A stretch of DNA of 47,660 nt from a gamma proteobacterium endosymbiont of Lamellibrachia anaximandri (GTDB lineage Bacteria; Pseudomonadota; Gammaproteobacteria; Chromatiales; Chromatiaceae), in NCBI GenBank assembly GCA_016756855.1, contig JAESPD010000029.1:1-47660 (forward strand), read 5' to 3'. Below are positions 16,789 through 24,998 of the stretch, one piece after another (position 1 is the first letter of the stretch; each line of letters begins with the position of its first letter). A program made the translations under genes and the position numbers. The notes below the pieces were generated by a model. It worked only from the letters and a program-made list of their open reading frames with translations. It ran no database searches and was not told the DNA's origin.

Positions 16789-18126
16789 ATGTCTAAAAGA
16801 GAGAGAAAACCTTTTCGCTGGGGCAGATATCTTCTGCTTGCCATCCTCATCCTGCCGCTGGCCGTGGTTTTTTTCGCCTATCGCGCAAGCGAGAACCAGC
16901 CCCTGGTTATTGAGTCACATCCACTGGATACGGATGCCGCCGTAAGGGTCAGGAAACTTGCCCAGGAGATAAAACATAAGGTGCTGTCAGCCGACGAAAT
17001 TGCCAGCATCACTATCACCCAAAAGGACATAAACGGACTGATCGCCCTGGCTACCCGTGGCATAAGCCGCCTGCACGGTCACGCCAACATCACCCCCTGG
17101 GAGGCCCAAGGCACCTTCTCACTTTTCATGCCGGAAAATCCCTTTGGGGATTATCTCAATCTGCAGATAGGCGTTGCCCCGTCGGAATATGGCCTGCGTC
17201 TCTCGCAGGTCAGCATCGGGAATCTGGAGATTCCGGGCGGGGTCGCCATGGGATTCGCTGAAGGCGTACTCAACCAATTTCTGGCTGAGGCACAGGGCAG
17301 CCGCATTATTGAGGCAGTGCAGAGCGTGAAGACGGAAGGGGAGAAGATCTCCGTCACTTTCAAACCCATTCCCGATATCAAGGCACGCCTGAAAACCGCC
17401 GTGCATCGGGTAGCGGAGGTGCGGGATAACCTGAAGTTATTGGGCGATCCCAAGCGGGTAAGGGCTTATTACAGCAGACTCTGCGAGCTGGATCGGCTCT
17501 ACAGCCACGACCTCAAGATTTCCGCCATTCAGTACATCGCCCCCACCTTCGAACTGGTGCAAAAACGCACTCAACTCGGCATGTCGGCTCGAAAAGAGAA
17601 CCGTGCAGCCTTGCTGGCGATTGGCATTTTTCTCGGCAGCGGCCGTTTTGAACCGCTGATCGGCGACATCCGCTCGGTGGCAAAAGAGGGCTGCCGCGAT
17701 GAACCGCCGAACGTGGCGTTGGGTGGGCGTCATGACATGGTGCAGCACGTCTTCATCACCTCGACCATGAAACTGGTCACCGACAGCGGCATGAGCTTTG
17801 CCTTGGGAGAGTTTAAGGAGATTCTCGATACCGGCAATCTCAGTGGCGGCCTCAGTTTCAGTGATCTGGCCGCCAACCAGGTGGGCATCAAATTCACTGA
17901 GCAACTCATCTCATCTGACAGCAGCGCCAGACATGCGCAGGCAATACTCTCCAATGCCGTAAGCGAAGACGTCTTCTTTCCTGAGATTAAGGATCTGCCG
18001 GATGAGATCCCACGCAACCGATTTGAAGCCGAGTATGGCAGCCTGGATGATCCCCGTTATAACGCCATGCTGGAGATGATCGACGCGCGCATCGAGAGTC
18101 TGCCGGTTTATTCGAAATCGGGTTGA
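16789..18126 (+). CDS. Conserved hypothetical membrane-anchored protein
   Basis: A 445-residue protein of unknown function. A basic N-terminus (MSKRERKPFRWGRY) is followed by one hydrophobic helix at about 15-32 (LLAILILPLAVVFFAY). The remaining 410 residues should therefore lie in the periplasm as a membrane-anchored domain. The exported part mixes alpha and beta stretches. Several Phe/Leu-rich strands (FSLFMPENPFGDYLNLQIGV, given in part) could form a lipid-binding or LEA-like beta layer, but I recognise no family. It has only two cysteines. It is convergent with fxsA, ending six bases from that gene, and divergent from groES. No start ambiguity is evident. Confidence 0.8.
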   Translation: MSKRERKPFRWGRYLLLAILILPLAVVFFAYRASENQPLVIESHPLDTDAAVRVRKLAQEIKHKVLSADEIASITITQKDINGLIALATRGISRLHGHANITPWEAQGTFSLFMPENPFGDYLNLQIGVAPSEYGLRLSQVSIGNLEIPGGVAMGFAEGVLNQFLAEAQGSRIIEAVQSVKTEGEKISVTFKPIPDIKARLKTAVHRVAEVRDNLKLLGDPKRVRAYYSRLCELDRLYSHDLKISAIQYIAPTFELVQKRTQLGMSARKENRAALLAIGIFLGSGRFEPLIGDIRSVAKEGCRDEPPNVALGGRHDMVQHVFITSTMKLVTDSGMSFALGEFKEILDTGNLSGGLSFSDLAANQVGIKFTEQLISSDSSARHAQAILSNAVSEDVFFPEIKDLPDEIPRNRFEAEYGSLDDPRYNAMLEMIDARIESLPVYSKSG

Positions 18127-18132
18127 AGCACC

Positions 18133-18594
18133 TTACTTTCCCGGCCCATCATCATCCTCCCGCCGGTATTCACCCTCGATGATCCTGGGTGCCTGCTCTC
18201 TATTTTCGCTTTCCGGATTGGAAACCGGGCGCATGATACCGGCCCCTTTCAGCCCTGCAGTGAGCAGCCAGCGCCTGAGTGGCGGCACCAGAAAGAGAAA
18301 ACCCACGGCATCGGTGATAAAACCCGGCAACAGCAGCAGAATCCCACACACCAGCAGCACGGCCCCCTCCATCATCTCCAGGGCCGGCACCTCATTGTGG
18401 TTCATCGCCTGCTGCACCTTGCCTAAAGTCGAGAATCCCTGAGCACGCACCATCCAACCACCAAGCAGGGCGGTAAATACCGTCAGAAAAATCGTGGAAA
18501 AGGCGCCGATCTGCGACCCCACCTGAATCAGGAAATAGAGTTCGACCAGTGGGATTCCGACAAACAGCAGGAGAAAAAGCAGGAGAGGATTCAT
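18133..18594 (-). CDS. fxsA: FxsA family membrane protein
   Basis: A 153-residue inner-membrane protein of the FxsA family, named after an E. coli protein whose overproduction suppresses F-plasmid exclusion of phage T7. Four hydrophobic segments are visible: the N-terminal LLLFLLLFVGIPLVELYFLI, then GAFSTIFLTVFTALLGGWMVRAQG (in part), a segment near EMMEGAVLLVCGILLLLPGF, and ITDAVGFLFLVPPLR. The motif LLLLPGFITDAVGFLFLVPP is the family hallmark. The C-terminus is a hydrophilic tail with EGEYRR. It starts with ATG overlapping the upstream small membrane-protein gene by four bases, so the two are co-translated. The biochemical role of the family is unknown. Confidence 0.9.
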   Translation of the reverse strand: MNPLLLFLLLFVGIPLVELYFLIQVGSQIGAFSTIFLTVFTALLGGWMVRAQGFSTLGKVQQAMNHNEVPALEMMEGAVLLVCGILLLLPGFITDAVGFLFLVPPLRRWLLTAGLKGAGIMRPVSNPESENREQAPRIIEGEYRREDDDGPGK

Positions 18595-18998
18595 GCCTGC
18601 TCCCCCGCCCGGCGCCTGGCGCGCTTGGCCTTGATCACGCGTACGATGTCCCCGATCATGCCACCCACCGAACCCCAGAAGGCGCCCAACAGGGCGCTCA
18701 GGAAAAGCGGCTTTTCTGCCATTTGGGCAAGCAGCGGGTAAGACCAGGATGTGGCAACAGACGGCAGACTGAGTCCCACCACCAACGCACCCAGAAACCC
18801 GGCCAGCAATCCATGCAGAATTCCGGCCTCCTCTGCGTTGCGGGCAGTAACCAGCCCCACAACAATCCAGATCGACGTAACTGTAAGGATCTGTGGCCCT
18901 GTCGCAGTTTGGGCGCCAAAAAGAATACCCAGCAGAATCAGGCTGAGGGTGAGAATGACGAGCAGCAGAACGCCAAATAGAATTGCACTATATTTCAT
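18591..18998 (-). CDS. Hypothetical four-helix membrane protein upstream of fxsA
   Basis: A 135-residue protein with about four predicted membrane helices: MKYSAILFGVLLLVILTLSL, a helix around ILTVTSIWIVVGLVTA, GLLAGFLGALVVGLSL, and LFLSALLGAFWGSVGGMIGD. It ends in a basic tail (KAKRARRRAGE), placing the C-terminus in the cytoplasm. I do not recognise the family. The four-base overlap with fxsA suggests a joint membrane-related role. The upstream gene cutA is divergent, about 100 bases away. Confidence 0.7.
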   Translation of the reverse strand: MKYSAILFGVLLLVILTLSLILLGILFGAQTATGPQILTVTSIWIVVGLVTARNAEEAGILHGLLAGFLGALVVGLSLPSVATSWSYPLLAQMAEKPLFLSALLGAFWGSVGGMIGDIVRVIKAKRARRRAGEQA

Positions 18999-19100
18999 CC
19001 AGCGCAGCTTACCCTTAGGTGGCTATCGGATTCAACGCTGCATAAGGAACCTCTGAACGCAAATCTGGAGACTGGCCTTTCAATAGAGTATCTTTCCTCC

Positions 19101-19430
19101 ATGCCGACAAATTTGCTCTTGGTCCATTGCACCGTCCCCGACCACCAGACCGGTGTCCGGCTTGCCAAAACCCTGGTTTCCCAAGGTCTGGCCGCCTGCG
19201 TCAACATCACAACACCTGTCACATCGGTCTACCGCTGGGAGGGCAAGCTGGAATCGGCGGATGAACACCTGCTGTTGATCAAGACCACAAAACAACAATA
19301 TGGCGCACTGGAAGCGCAGATCCGGGCACAACATCCCTATGAACTTCCAGAGATCATTGCAGTCCCTGTAGAACAGGGCCTCGATGGTTACCTAGACTGG
19401 GTGGAAAAATGCACAACAACAAATTCCTGA
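19101..19430 (+). CDS. cutA: CutA1 divalent-ion tolerance protein
   Basis: A 109-residue soluble protein of the CutA1 family, trimeric ferredoxin-like proteins linked to copper tolerance in E. coli although their exact role is disputed. Diagnostic segments are VHCTVPDHQTGVRLAKTLVS, GLAACVNITTPVTSVYRWEG, HLLLIKTTKQQYGALEAQI, HPYELPEIIAVPVEQG and the final YLDWV. The length is normal. Its last 22 bases overlap the start of dsbD in another frame, a cutA-dsbD arrangement common in gammaproteobacteria that implies co-expression. Confidence 0.95.
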   Translation: MPTNLLLVHCTVPDHQTGVRLAKTLVSQGLAACVNITTPVTSVYRWEGKLESADEHLLLIKTTKQQYGALEAQIRAQHPYELPEIIAVPVEQGLDGYLDWVEKCTTTNS

Positions 19431-21712
19431 TCTCACTGTTTCTTTTATTTGCGAGCCTGGCGCTTCTGCTGACCAATGCCAATGCAAATGAGGAGCCACC
19501 ACCACCGGATCAGGTTTTCCCGATCCAGGTAACAACCGACGGCCCTGAGCATCTGCTGGTGAATTGGGACATCGCCGACGGTTACTACCTGTATCGGGAG
19601 AAGATTCGCTTTGAAACCGACGCCATCGGCATCGAACTCGATGAGCCGGAACTGCCTGCGGCAAAACTCAAACACGACGAGTTCTTCGGCGACCTCCATG
19701 TCTATCGCGGTCCCCTCACGGTCCGTTTACCCATCAAACGCGGCCAGGGTTCCCCGGACACACTCAACCTGCAGGCCCGCTCTCAGGGCTGTGCCGATCA
19801 GGGTATCTGCTACCCGCCACATCTCCAGGAGGTCCAGCTCAAGCTCGAACCGATGCTGATTGCCGGCGACCCCCTGACCAGCAGCGCCAACCGCACTTCA
19901 AGTCTGATCGACAACAGCACCCCACTCTTTGCCAACGATGAAGGAGAGCTGCTCGCACCGGAAGATGCCTATAAACTGGCGGTAACGGTGGAGGACGGCA
20001 CCCACCTGCGCCTGCTCTGGAACATCGCCGACGGCACCTACCTCTATTACGACAAGATCAAGCTGCAACTGACCGGCAACGACAATGTGGTGCTTGGAAG
20101 TTACACCCTGCCGGAACCGGAGATCAAAAAAGACACTATCACTCCGGAGGGCACGATCGGCGATGTGCCGGTCTACCACGATGGCATCGACCTCTCCCTG
20201 CCGCTGATTCGCGGCAGCAGTAGCGCCGAAAGCATCACCCTCGAGGTTGCTTATCAGGGCTGTGCCGAAATCGGGGTCTGTTATCCACCGATACGTAAAA
20301 CCTTCGATCTTGCGCTGCCGACGCTCGCCTCAGCCGCAGTAGCCACCCCGGTGCAGGCGGCAATCACGCCACCCCCGCCCGCCACAGTTGAGAACCAGCC
20401 GGTTTCTGAACTGGACGAGATAGCCGCCACCCTTGAGGGCAGCAGCACACTGGTGGTAGTGGGGGTCTTCTTCATGCTGGGGCTGGGGCTCGCCTTTACC
20501 CCCTGCATCTTTCCCATGATCCCGATCCTCTCCGGCATCATCGCAGGACAGGGCAAACACATCACCACCCGCAAGGCCCTCACCCTCTCAGTGGTCTATG
20601 TGCTGGCCATGGCGCTCACCTATACTGCGGCCGGAGTGCTGGCCGGGCTGTTTGGTGAAAATCTGCAAGCCGCCTTCCAGAATCCCTGGATCCTCAGCAG
20701 CTTCGCCCTGGTCTTCGTCCTGCTCGCCCTCTCCATGTTCGGCTTCTATGAACTGCAGCTGCCCAGCAGCCTGCAGAGCAAACTCACCGACGTCAGCAAC
20801 AAACAGCAGGGGGGCTCCCTCACCGGCGTCGCCATCATGGGTTTTCTCTCTGCCCTGATCGTTGGTCCCTGTGTGGCGCCTCCCCTGGCGGGCGCATTGA
20901 TCTACATCGGTCAAACCGGAGACGCCGTACTCGGTGGCCTGGCCCTGTTCGCCCTGAGCCTCGGCATGGGTGCGCCACTGATTGCCATCGGCGCCTCTGC
21001 AGGCAAGCTGCTGCCGAGAGCCGGTAGCTGGATGGATGCGGTCAAGGCGGTCTTTGGCGTCGCCATGTTGGGTGTCGCCATCATCATGCTGGAACGCATC
21101 ATTCCAGCGGACATCGCCATGTTCCTCTGGGGCATGCTGCTGGTCGTCTCCGCCATCTACATGGGCGCCCTGCGTCACCTGGAGATCGAGGCTGGCGGCT
21201 GGCAAAAACTCTGGAAAGGGCTCGGCGTGGTCTTTCTGATCTACGGCGCACTGATGCTGGTCGGCGCCGCCGCCGGTGGCAAGGACACCCTGCAGCCACT
21301 ACGCAACCTGGGCTTTGGCGGCAGTGGCGGGCAGGCAGCCCACGAACTGACCTTCAAACGCATCAAGAACCTGGACGATCTGCAACGGGAGGTCAGAGTC
21401 GCCAGCGCCGCGGGTAAATCGGTGATGCTCGACTTCTACGCCGACTGGTGCGTCTCATGCAAGGAGATGGAGAAGTACACCTTCTCCGACCCGGAGGTAA
21501 TGGCGGCGCTGAAGGATACCGTCCTGCTGCAGGCTGACGTCACCGCCAATGACGAACAGGACAAAGCATTGCTGCAGGGGCATTTCGGCCTGCCGGGACC
21601 ACCAGCCATTTTCTTCTACGGCAGTGACGGTAAGGAACGCAAGGCCTATCGAATCGTCGGTTATCAAGAGGCTGAGGTGTTTGCCGCCCACGTCAGGAAT
21701 GCCATCCGGTGA
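19409..21712 (+). CDS. dsbD: Thiol:disulfide interchange protein DsbD with duplicated alpha domain
   Basis: A 767-residue inner-membrane protein that carries electrons from cytoplasmic thioredoxin to periplasmic DsbC, DsbG, CcmG and similar proteins. Residues 1-27 are a signal peptide. Two DsbD-alpha immunoglobulin-like domains follow in tandem: about 32-148 with C128 and C134, and about 182-303 with C285 and C291, both ending in the CYPP motif. The eight-helix beta domain begins near 345 and has redox cysteines C366 (AFTPCIFPM) and C488 (VGPCVAPP). The C-terminal thioredoxin-like gamma domain has C681-V-S-C684. E. coli DsbD is about 565 residues with one alpha domain, so the extra 200 residues are the duplication. 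The ATG lies inside the cutA gene, and the stop overlaps the next gene by four bases. Confidence 0.95.
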   Translation: MHNNKFLISLFLLFASLALLLTNANANEEPPPPDQVFPIQVTTDGPEHLLVNWDIADGYYLYREKIRFETDAIGIELDEPELPAAKLKHDEFFGDLHVYRGPLTVRLPIKRGQGSPDTLNLQARSQGCADQGICYPPHLQEVQLKLEPMLIAGDPLTSSANRTSSLIDNSTPLFANDEGELLAPEDAYKLAVTVEDGTHLRLLWNIADGTYLYYDKIKLQLTGNDNVVLGSYTLPEPEIKKDTITPEGTIGDVPVYHDGIDLSLPLIRGSSSAESITLEVAYQGCAEIGVCYPPIRKTFDLALPTLASAAVATPVQAAITPPPPATVENQPVSELDEIAATLEGSSTLVVVGVFFMLGLGLAFTPCIFPMIPILSGIIAGQGKHITTRKALTLSVVYVLAMALTYTAAGVLAGLFGENLQAAFQNPWILSSFALVFVLLALSMFGFYELQLPSSLQSKLTDVSNKQQGGSLTGVAIMGFLSALIVGPCVAPPLAGALIYIGQTGDAVLGGLALFALSLGMGAPLIAIGASAGKLLPRAGSWMDAVKAVFGVAMLGVAIIMLERIIPADIAMFLWGMLLVVSAIYMGALRHLEIEAGGWQKLWKGLGVVFLIYGALMLVGAAAGGKDTLQPLRNLGFGGSGGQAAHELTFKRIKNLDDLQREVRVASAAGKSVMLDFYADWCVSCKEMEKYTFSDPEVMAALKDTVLLQADVTANDEQDKALLQGHFGLPGPPAIFFYGSDGKERKAYRIVGYQEAEVFAAHVRNAIR

Positions 21713-22245
21713 TTAAAAGGGTTCTACAGATCCTCCTGATCGGATCACTGCTTGCCGCTGCCTGGTTCGCCAATCACATAATAAATTCAGAGCCACGCCA
21801 TGCCGACAGGACCGGCGCCTCCTCACCGATTGCCCATCTACCGGCATACCGACTGGTCGATCTGGCAGGCAAAGCTCACCACACCAGTCAATGGTCCGAT
21901 AAGGTGGTGATTCTCAATTTTTGGGCTTCTTGGTGCCCACCCTGCCTAACTGAGATGCTGGCCCTCTCCGGTCTACAGGATGAGTGGGGGGATCATGGCC
22001 TGCAGGTGTTGGGCATCGCCATCGACAGAGTGGATGACGCTAAGACATTTAGCGTTTCACACCCGGCAAGCTACCCGCTCTTCAGAGGCGGCATGAGCGA
22101 GGCCAAGCTCTCCAAGCGCATGGGAAACCGACTACTGGAACTCCCATTCACTGCCGCCTTCGGGCGTGATGGCCAACTCATCTTTGCCCAGGCTGGCGCA
22201 ATTCCGGCCGCAAGCCTGCGCAAACATATCGAACCCCTGCTCTAG
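21709..22245 (+). CDS. TlpA/ResA-like periplasmic thioredoxin
   Basis: A 178-residue membrane-anchored thioredoxin of the TlpA/AhpC-TSA redoxin family. One N-terminal helix (ILLIGSLLAAAWFANHI) acts as an uncleaved anchor or signal. The redox motif is FWASWCPPC with CxxC typical of TlpA/CcmG. The later LPFTAAFGRDG replaces the usual cis-Pro segment. The predicted start is GTG at 21709, overlapping the dsbD stop (GTGA). This coupling makes it a likely periplasmic client of DsbD, possibly acting in cytochrome c maturation or disulfide reduction; that is inference. No ccm genes are in the window. Confidence 0.88.
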   Translation: MIKRVLQILLIGSLLAAAWFANHIINSEPRHADRTGASSPIAHLPAYRLVDLAGKAHHTSQWSDKVVILNFWASWCPPCLTEMLALSGLQDEWGDHGLQVLGIAIDRVDDAKTFSVSHPASYPLFRGGMSEAKLSKRMGNRLLELPFTAAFGRDGQLIFAQAGAIPAASLRKHIEPLL

Positions 22246-22479
22246 ATCTTTGGGACAGTCCTGCAAAAAGCGCCGACAGAAGAGGGGATCACTCAACTCC
22301 GTCACCTCAAATTGTAACGATCATGGTGAATTCTGCATTGAAACTGGACAAAACCCCGAGGATCTTGCAAAATCGGCTCGTCATTCACGGAACCTCCCTG
22401 AACCACCGGCTGGCACGGTGGGCAATAGCTTCAGCGAGGTTCTTAAATCACCGCCTTCCAGCCCCGGATTTTCGAAACC

Positions 22480-22929
22480 ATGGCGACCATTCTGGTACTC
22501 AACGGCCCCAACCTGAACCTGCTGGGTACTCGTGAGCCGGAGCACTATGGACGCGACACTCTTGATGATATCCGCACTCGACTGGAACAGCAGGCGGAAG
22601 ACGCCGGGCACCAACTGAACTTTCACCAAAGCAATGCAGAACATGAACTGGTGGATTGGATTCACGAGGCCTACCAGCAAGGAACAGGGTTCATCCTTAT
22701 CAACCCGGCCGCTTTCACACACACCAGCATCGCCCTGCGGGACGCCCTTGCGGGCACCAGGATCCCATTCATCGAAGTACATCTCTCGAACATACATGCC
22801 AGGGAACCCTTCCGCACCCACTCCTACCTTTCAGATATTGCTGTCGGCACCATCGCCGGACTCGGCGCTCAGGGATATGAACTCGCCCTGCAGGCCGCCA
22901 TCCGCCGCCTAAACCACAGCGACAACTGA
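22480..22929 (+). CDS. aroQ: 3-dehydroquinate dehydratase, type II
   Basis: A 149-residue type II dehydroquinase catalysing the third step of the shikimate pathway. Signatures are [21 protein letters not shown] with the catalytic Tyr, [33 protein letters not shown], and [19 protein letters not shown] with the catalytic His. The length is normal for the dodecameric enzyme. It is followed 14 bases later by accB, the conserved aroQ-accB-accC arrangement of gammaproteobacteria. About 234 non-coding bases precede it; a weak open frame there is not convincing. Confidence 0.97.
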   Translation: MATILVLNGPNLNLLGTREPEHYGRDTLDDIRTRLEQQAEDAGHQLNFHQSNAEHELVDWIHEAYQQGTGFILINPAAFTHTSIALRDALAGTRIPFIEVHLSNIHAREPFRTHSYLSDIAVGTIAGLGAQGYELALQAAIRRLNHSDN

Positions 22930-22943
22930 CGAGATCGACAACC

Positions 22944-23393
22944 ATGGATATCCGCAAAGTAAAGAAACTGATCGAACTGCTCGAAGAGTCCGATATCGCA
23001 GAAATCGAGATCCACGAGGGGGAGGAGTCGGTGCGCATCAGCCGCCAGAACTCCAATCCTGCAGTATTTGCACCTATGCCCGCCGTGCAGCCTGGGATTG
23101 CCGCAACGCAAGCCCCTGCGGCAGCCCCGCCAGCCGAGGAGGCGCCTGAAGAGATCCAGGGCCACGCCGTGAAGTCTCCCATGGTCGGCACCTTTTATCG
23201 CGCCCCTTCACCAGGCAGCAAATCATTCGTGGAGGAGGGCCATCAGGTGGCAGTGGGTGACACCCTCTGCATCATCGAGGCGATGAAGATCCTCAATCAG
23301 ATCGAATCCGACAAAGCCGGTACGGTCAAAAAAATTCTCGTTGAGAACGGCCAACCGGTCGAGTACAACGAACCCCTGTTCATCATCGACTGA
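22944..23393 (+). CDS. accB: Biotin carboxyl carrier protein of acetyl-CoA carboxylase
   Basis: A 149-residue carrier protein that holds biotin for acetyl-CoA carboxylase, the first committed step of fatty acid synthesis. The N-terminal 50 residues match the family ([32 protein letters not shown]), followed by an Ala/Pro-rich linker. The biotinyl domain spans about 72-149. The biotin attachment motif is [10 protein letters not shown], with Lys as the acceptor. E. coli has EAMKMMNQIE, so this variant keeps the essential Met-Lys. AccC follows after eight bases. Confidence 0.97.
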   Translation: MDIRKVKKLIELLEESDIAEIEIHEGEESVRISRQNSNPAVFAPMPAVQPGIAATQAPAAAPPAEEAPEEIQGHAVKSPMVGTFYRAPSPGSKSFVEEGHQVAVGDTLCIIEAMKILNQIESDKAGTVKKILVENGQPVEYNEPLFIID

Positions 23394-23401
23394 GCACAGC
23401 C

Positions 23402-24742
23402 ATGATAGACAAGATCGTTATCGCCAATCGCGGCGAGATAGCACTGCGTATCCTGCGCGCCTGTAAAGAGCTGGGCATCAAGACTGTTGCCGTACACTCA
23501 GAGCCAGACCGGGATCTGAAACACGTCCTGCTGGCCGACGAGTCGGTCTGCATCGGCCCGGCGCCCTCGGCTGAGAGTTACCTCAACATTCCGGCACTGA
23601 TCAGTGCCGCCGAGGTCACCGACTCCATGGCGATTCATCCCGGCTACGGTTTTCTCTCTGAGAATGCCGACTTCGCCGAGCGGGTGGAGAATTCCGGCTT
23701 CATCTTCATCGGCCCCACCGCCGACACCATCCGCACCATGGGTGACAAGGTGGCTGCCATAGCGGCGATGAAGAAGGCAGGCGTACCGACCGTACCCGGT
23801 TCCGACGGCCCGCTGGATGGCGATGCCGCCCGCACCAAGCGACTGGCCAAAGAGATCGGCTACCCGGTGATCATCAAAGCCTCAGGCGGCGGCGGTGGAC
23901 GCGGTATGCGGGTAGTCCACTCTGAAGCCAGCCTGCTCAACTCGGTGGCCATGACCAAGGCGGAAGCCAAAGCGGCCTTCGGCAACGGCACCCTCTACAT
24001 GGAGAAGTTCCTGGAAAACCCTCGTCATGTAGAGTTCCAGGTACTGGCAGACACCCACGGCAACGCAGTGCATCTGGGGGAGCGCGACTGCTCCATGCAA
24101 CGCCGCCATCAGAAGGTCGTGGAAGAGGCTCCCGCCCCCGGCATCACCCCTGAACAGCGCGCCAAAGTGGGTGAGCGCTGCGCCGAGGCCTGCCGCCAGA
24201 TCGGCTATCGCGGCGCCGGCACCTTCGAATTCCTTTTTGAAGACGGCGAGTTCTATTTCATCGAGATGAACACCCGTGTGCAGGTCGAACACCCGGTCAC
24301 AGAGATGATCACCGGTATCGACATCCTGCGGGAACAGATCAAGATCGCCGCCGGTGAACCCCTCAGCTTTACCCAGGACGACGTCACCATCAGGGGACAT
24401 GCCGTGGAGTGCCGGCTCAACGCGGAAGATCCGACCAACTTCATGCCCAGTCCCGGCACCATCACCCAACTGCATATACCCGGCGGCATGGGCGTACGCT
24501 TCGAAAGCCACATCTATAACGGTTACCGGGTGCCACCCCACTACGACTCCATGATAGGCAAGCTGATCACCCACGGCGACACCCGTGACTCCGCGATCGC
24601 CCGCATGCGCATCGCCCTGAGCGAGATGGTCATCGGCGGCATCAAGTGCAACATACCGCTGCAACAGGAGATCATGAAGGACGCCGCGTTCCAGGCCGGC
24701 GGCGCCAACATCCACTATCTGGAAAAGAAGCTTGGGCTTTAA
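23402..24742 (+). CDS. accC: Biotin carboxylase subunit of acetyl-CoA carboxylase
   Basis: A 446-residue ATP-grasp enzyme that carboxylates the biotin of AccB with bicarbonate and ATP. It starts [20 protein letters not shown]. The central domain has the Gly-rich ATP loop [14 protein letters not shown], followed by [20 protein letters not shown] (in part), the metal-binding [14 protein letters not shown] and the C-terminal [14 protein letters not shown]. The length is as in E. coli (about 449). It is co-transcribed with accB. The 256 bases after it are filled with repeats before prmA. Confidence 0.98.
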   Translation: MIDKIVIANRGEIALRILRACKELGIKTVAVHSEPDRDLKHVLLADESVCIGPAPSAESYLNIPALISAAEVTDSMAIHPGYGFLSENADFAERVENSGFIFIGPTADTIRTMGDKVAAIAAMKKAGVPTVPGSDGPLDGDAARTKRLAKEIGYPVIIKASGGGGGRGMRVVHSEASLLNSVAMTKAEAKAAFGNGTLYMEKFLENPRHVEFQVLADTHGNAVHLGERDCSMQRRHQKVVEEAPAPGITPEQRAKVGERCAEACRQIGYRGAGTFEFLFEDGEFYFIEMNTRVQVEHPVTEMITGIDILREQIKIAAGEPLSFTQDDVTIRGHAVECRLNAEDPTNFMPSPGTITQLHIPGGMGVRFESHIYNGYRVPPHYDSMIGKLITHGDTRDSAIARMRIALSEMVIGGIKCNIPLQQEIMKDAAFQAGGANIHYLEKKLGL

Positions 24743-24751
24743 ACACAGGTC

Positions 24752-24772
24752 AAAGGCGAAAGGTTAAAGGAA
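24752..24772 (+). repeat. Three tandem AAAGGNN heptamers
   Basis: AAAGGCG, AAAGGTT and AAAGGAA in a row (24752-24772) just after accC. Within the same spot AGGTCAAAG (24748-24756) is mirrored by CTTTGACCT (24802-24810), a 9-base inverted repeat. The heptads are also mirrored by the CCTTTNN heptads at 24960-24994, so the whole accC-prmA gap is flanked by inverted heptad arrays. Confidence 0.6.
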
Positions 24773-24818
24773 CAGACTTCCAGAGACCTTTGAGCTTTTG
24801 TCTTTGACCTGAAAGCGC

Positions 24819-24907
24819 GTAGGCACGATCAAGCGTAGCGGATCGGGCATTCAGAATTTGGCAGAGCGTTTAGGCTTGCCGGTTCCGCTACGCTTGAACC
24901 GGCCTAC
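24819..24907. repeat. REP/BIME-like element, copy 1
   Basis: 89 bases built of two 30-base inverted arms and a 29-base centre. Each arm starts 5' GTAGGC on its own strand, as in REP elements mobilised by RAYT transposases. Each arm also holds its own hairpin, CGATC...GATCG on the left and CCGGTTC...GAACCGG on the right. The two hairpin loops (AAGCGTAGCG and CGCTACGCTT) are complementary. A second copy of identical length lies at 39533-39621. The right arms of the two copies are identical over 30 bases, while the centres differ. Confidence 0.82.
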
Positions 24908-24959
24908 CGTGCTTTCGCAGCAGTAACGACAGCGTGCGGCCTATCCGTCGGCACGCTCA

Positions 24960-24994
24960 CCTTTTGCCTTTAACCTTTAACCTTAATCCTTTTG
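24960..24994 (-). repeat. Five tandem CCTTTNN heptamers ahead of prmA
   Basis: CCTTTTG, CCTTTAA, CCTTTAA, CCTTAAT and CCTTTTG in strict 7-base period, ending four bases before the prmA start codon. They occupy the place where a ribosome-binding site should be and contain none on the plus strand. Confidence 0.7.
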
Positions 24995-24998
24995 TCTC

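Noticed and set aside
22166-22516. 116-residue frame between the TlpA-like gene and aroQ
   Set aside because: It starts inside one gene and ends inside another, with low-complexity content; not a real gene.
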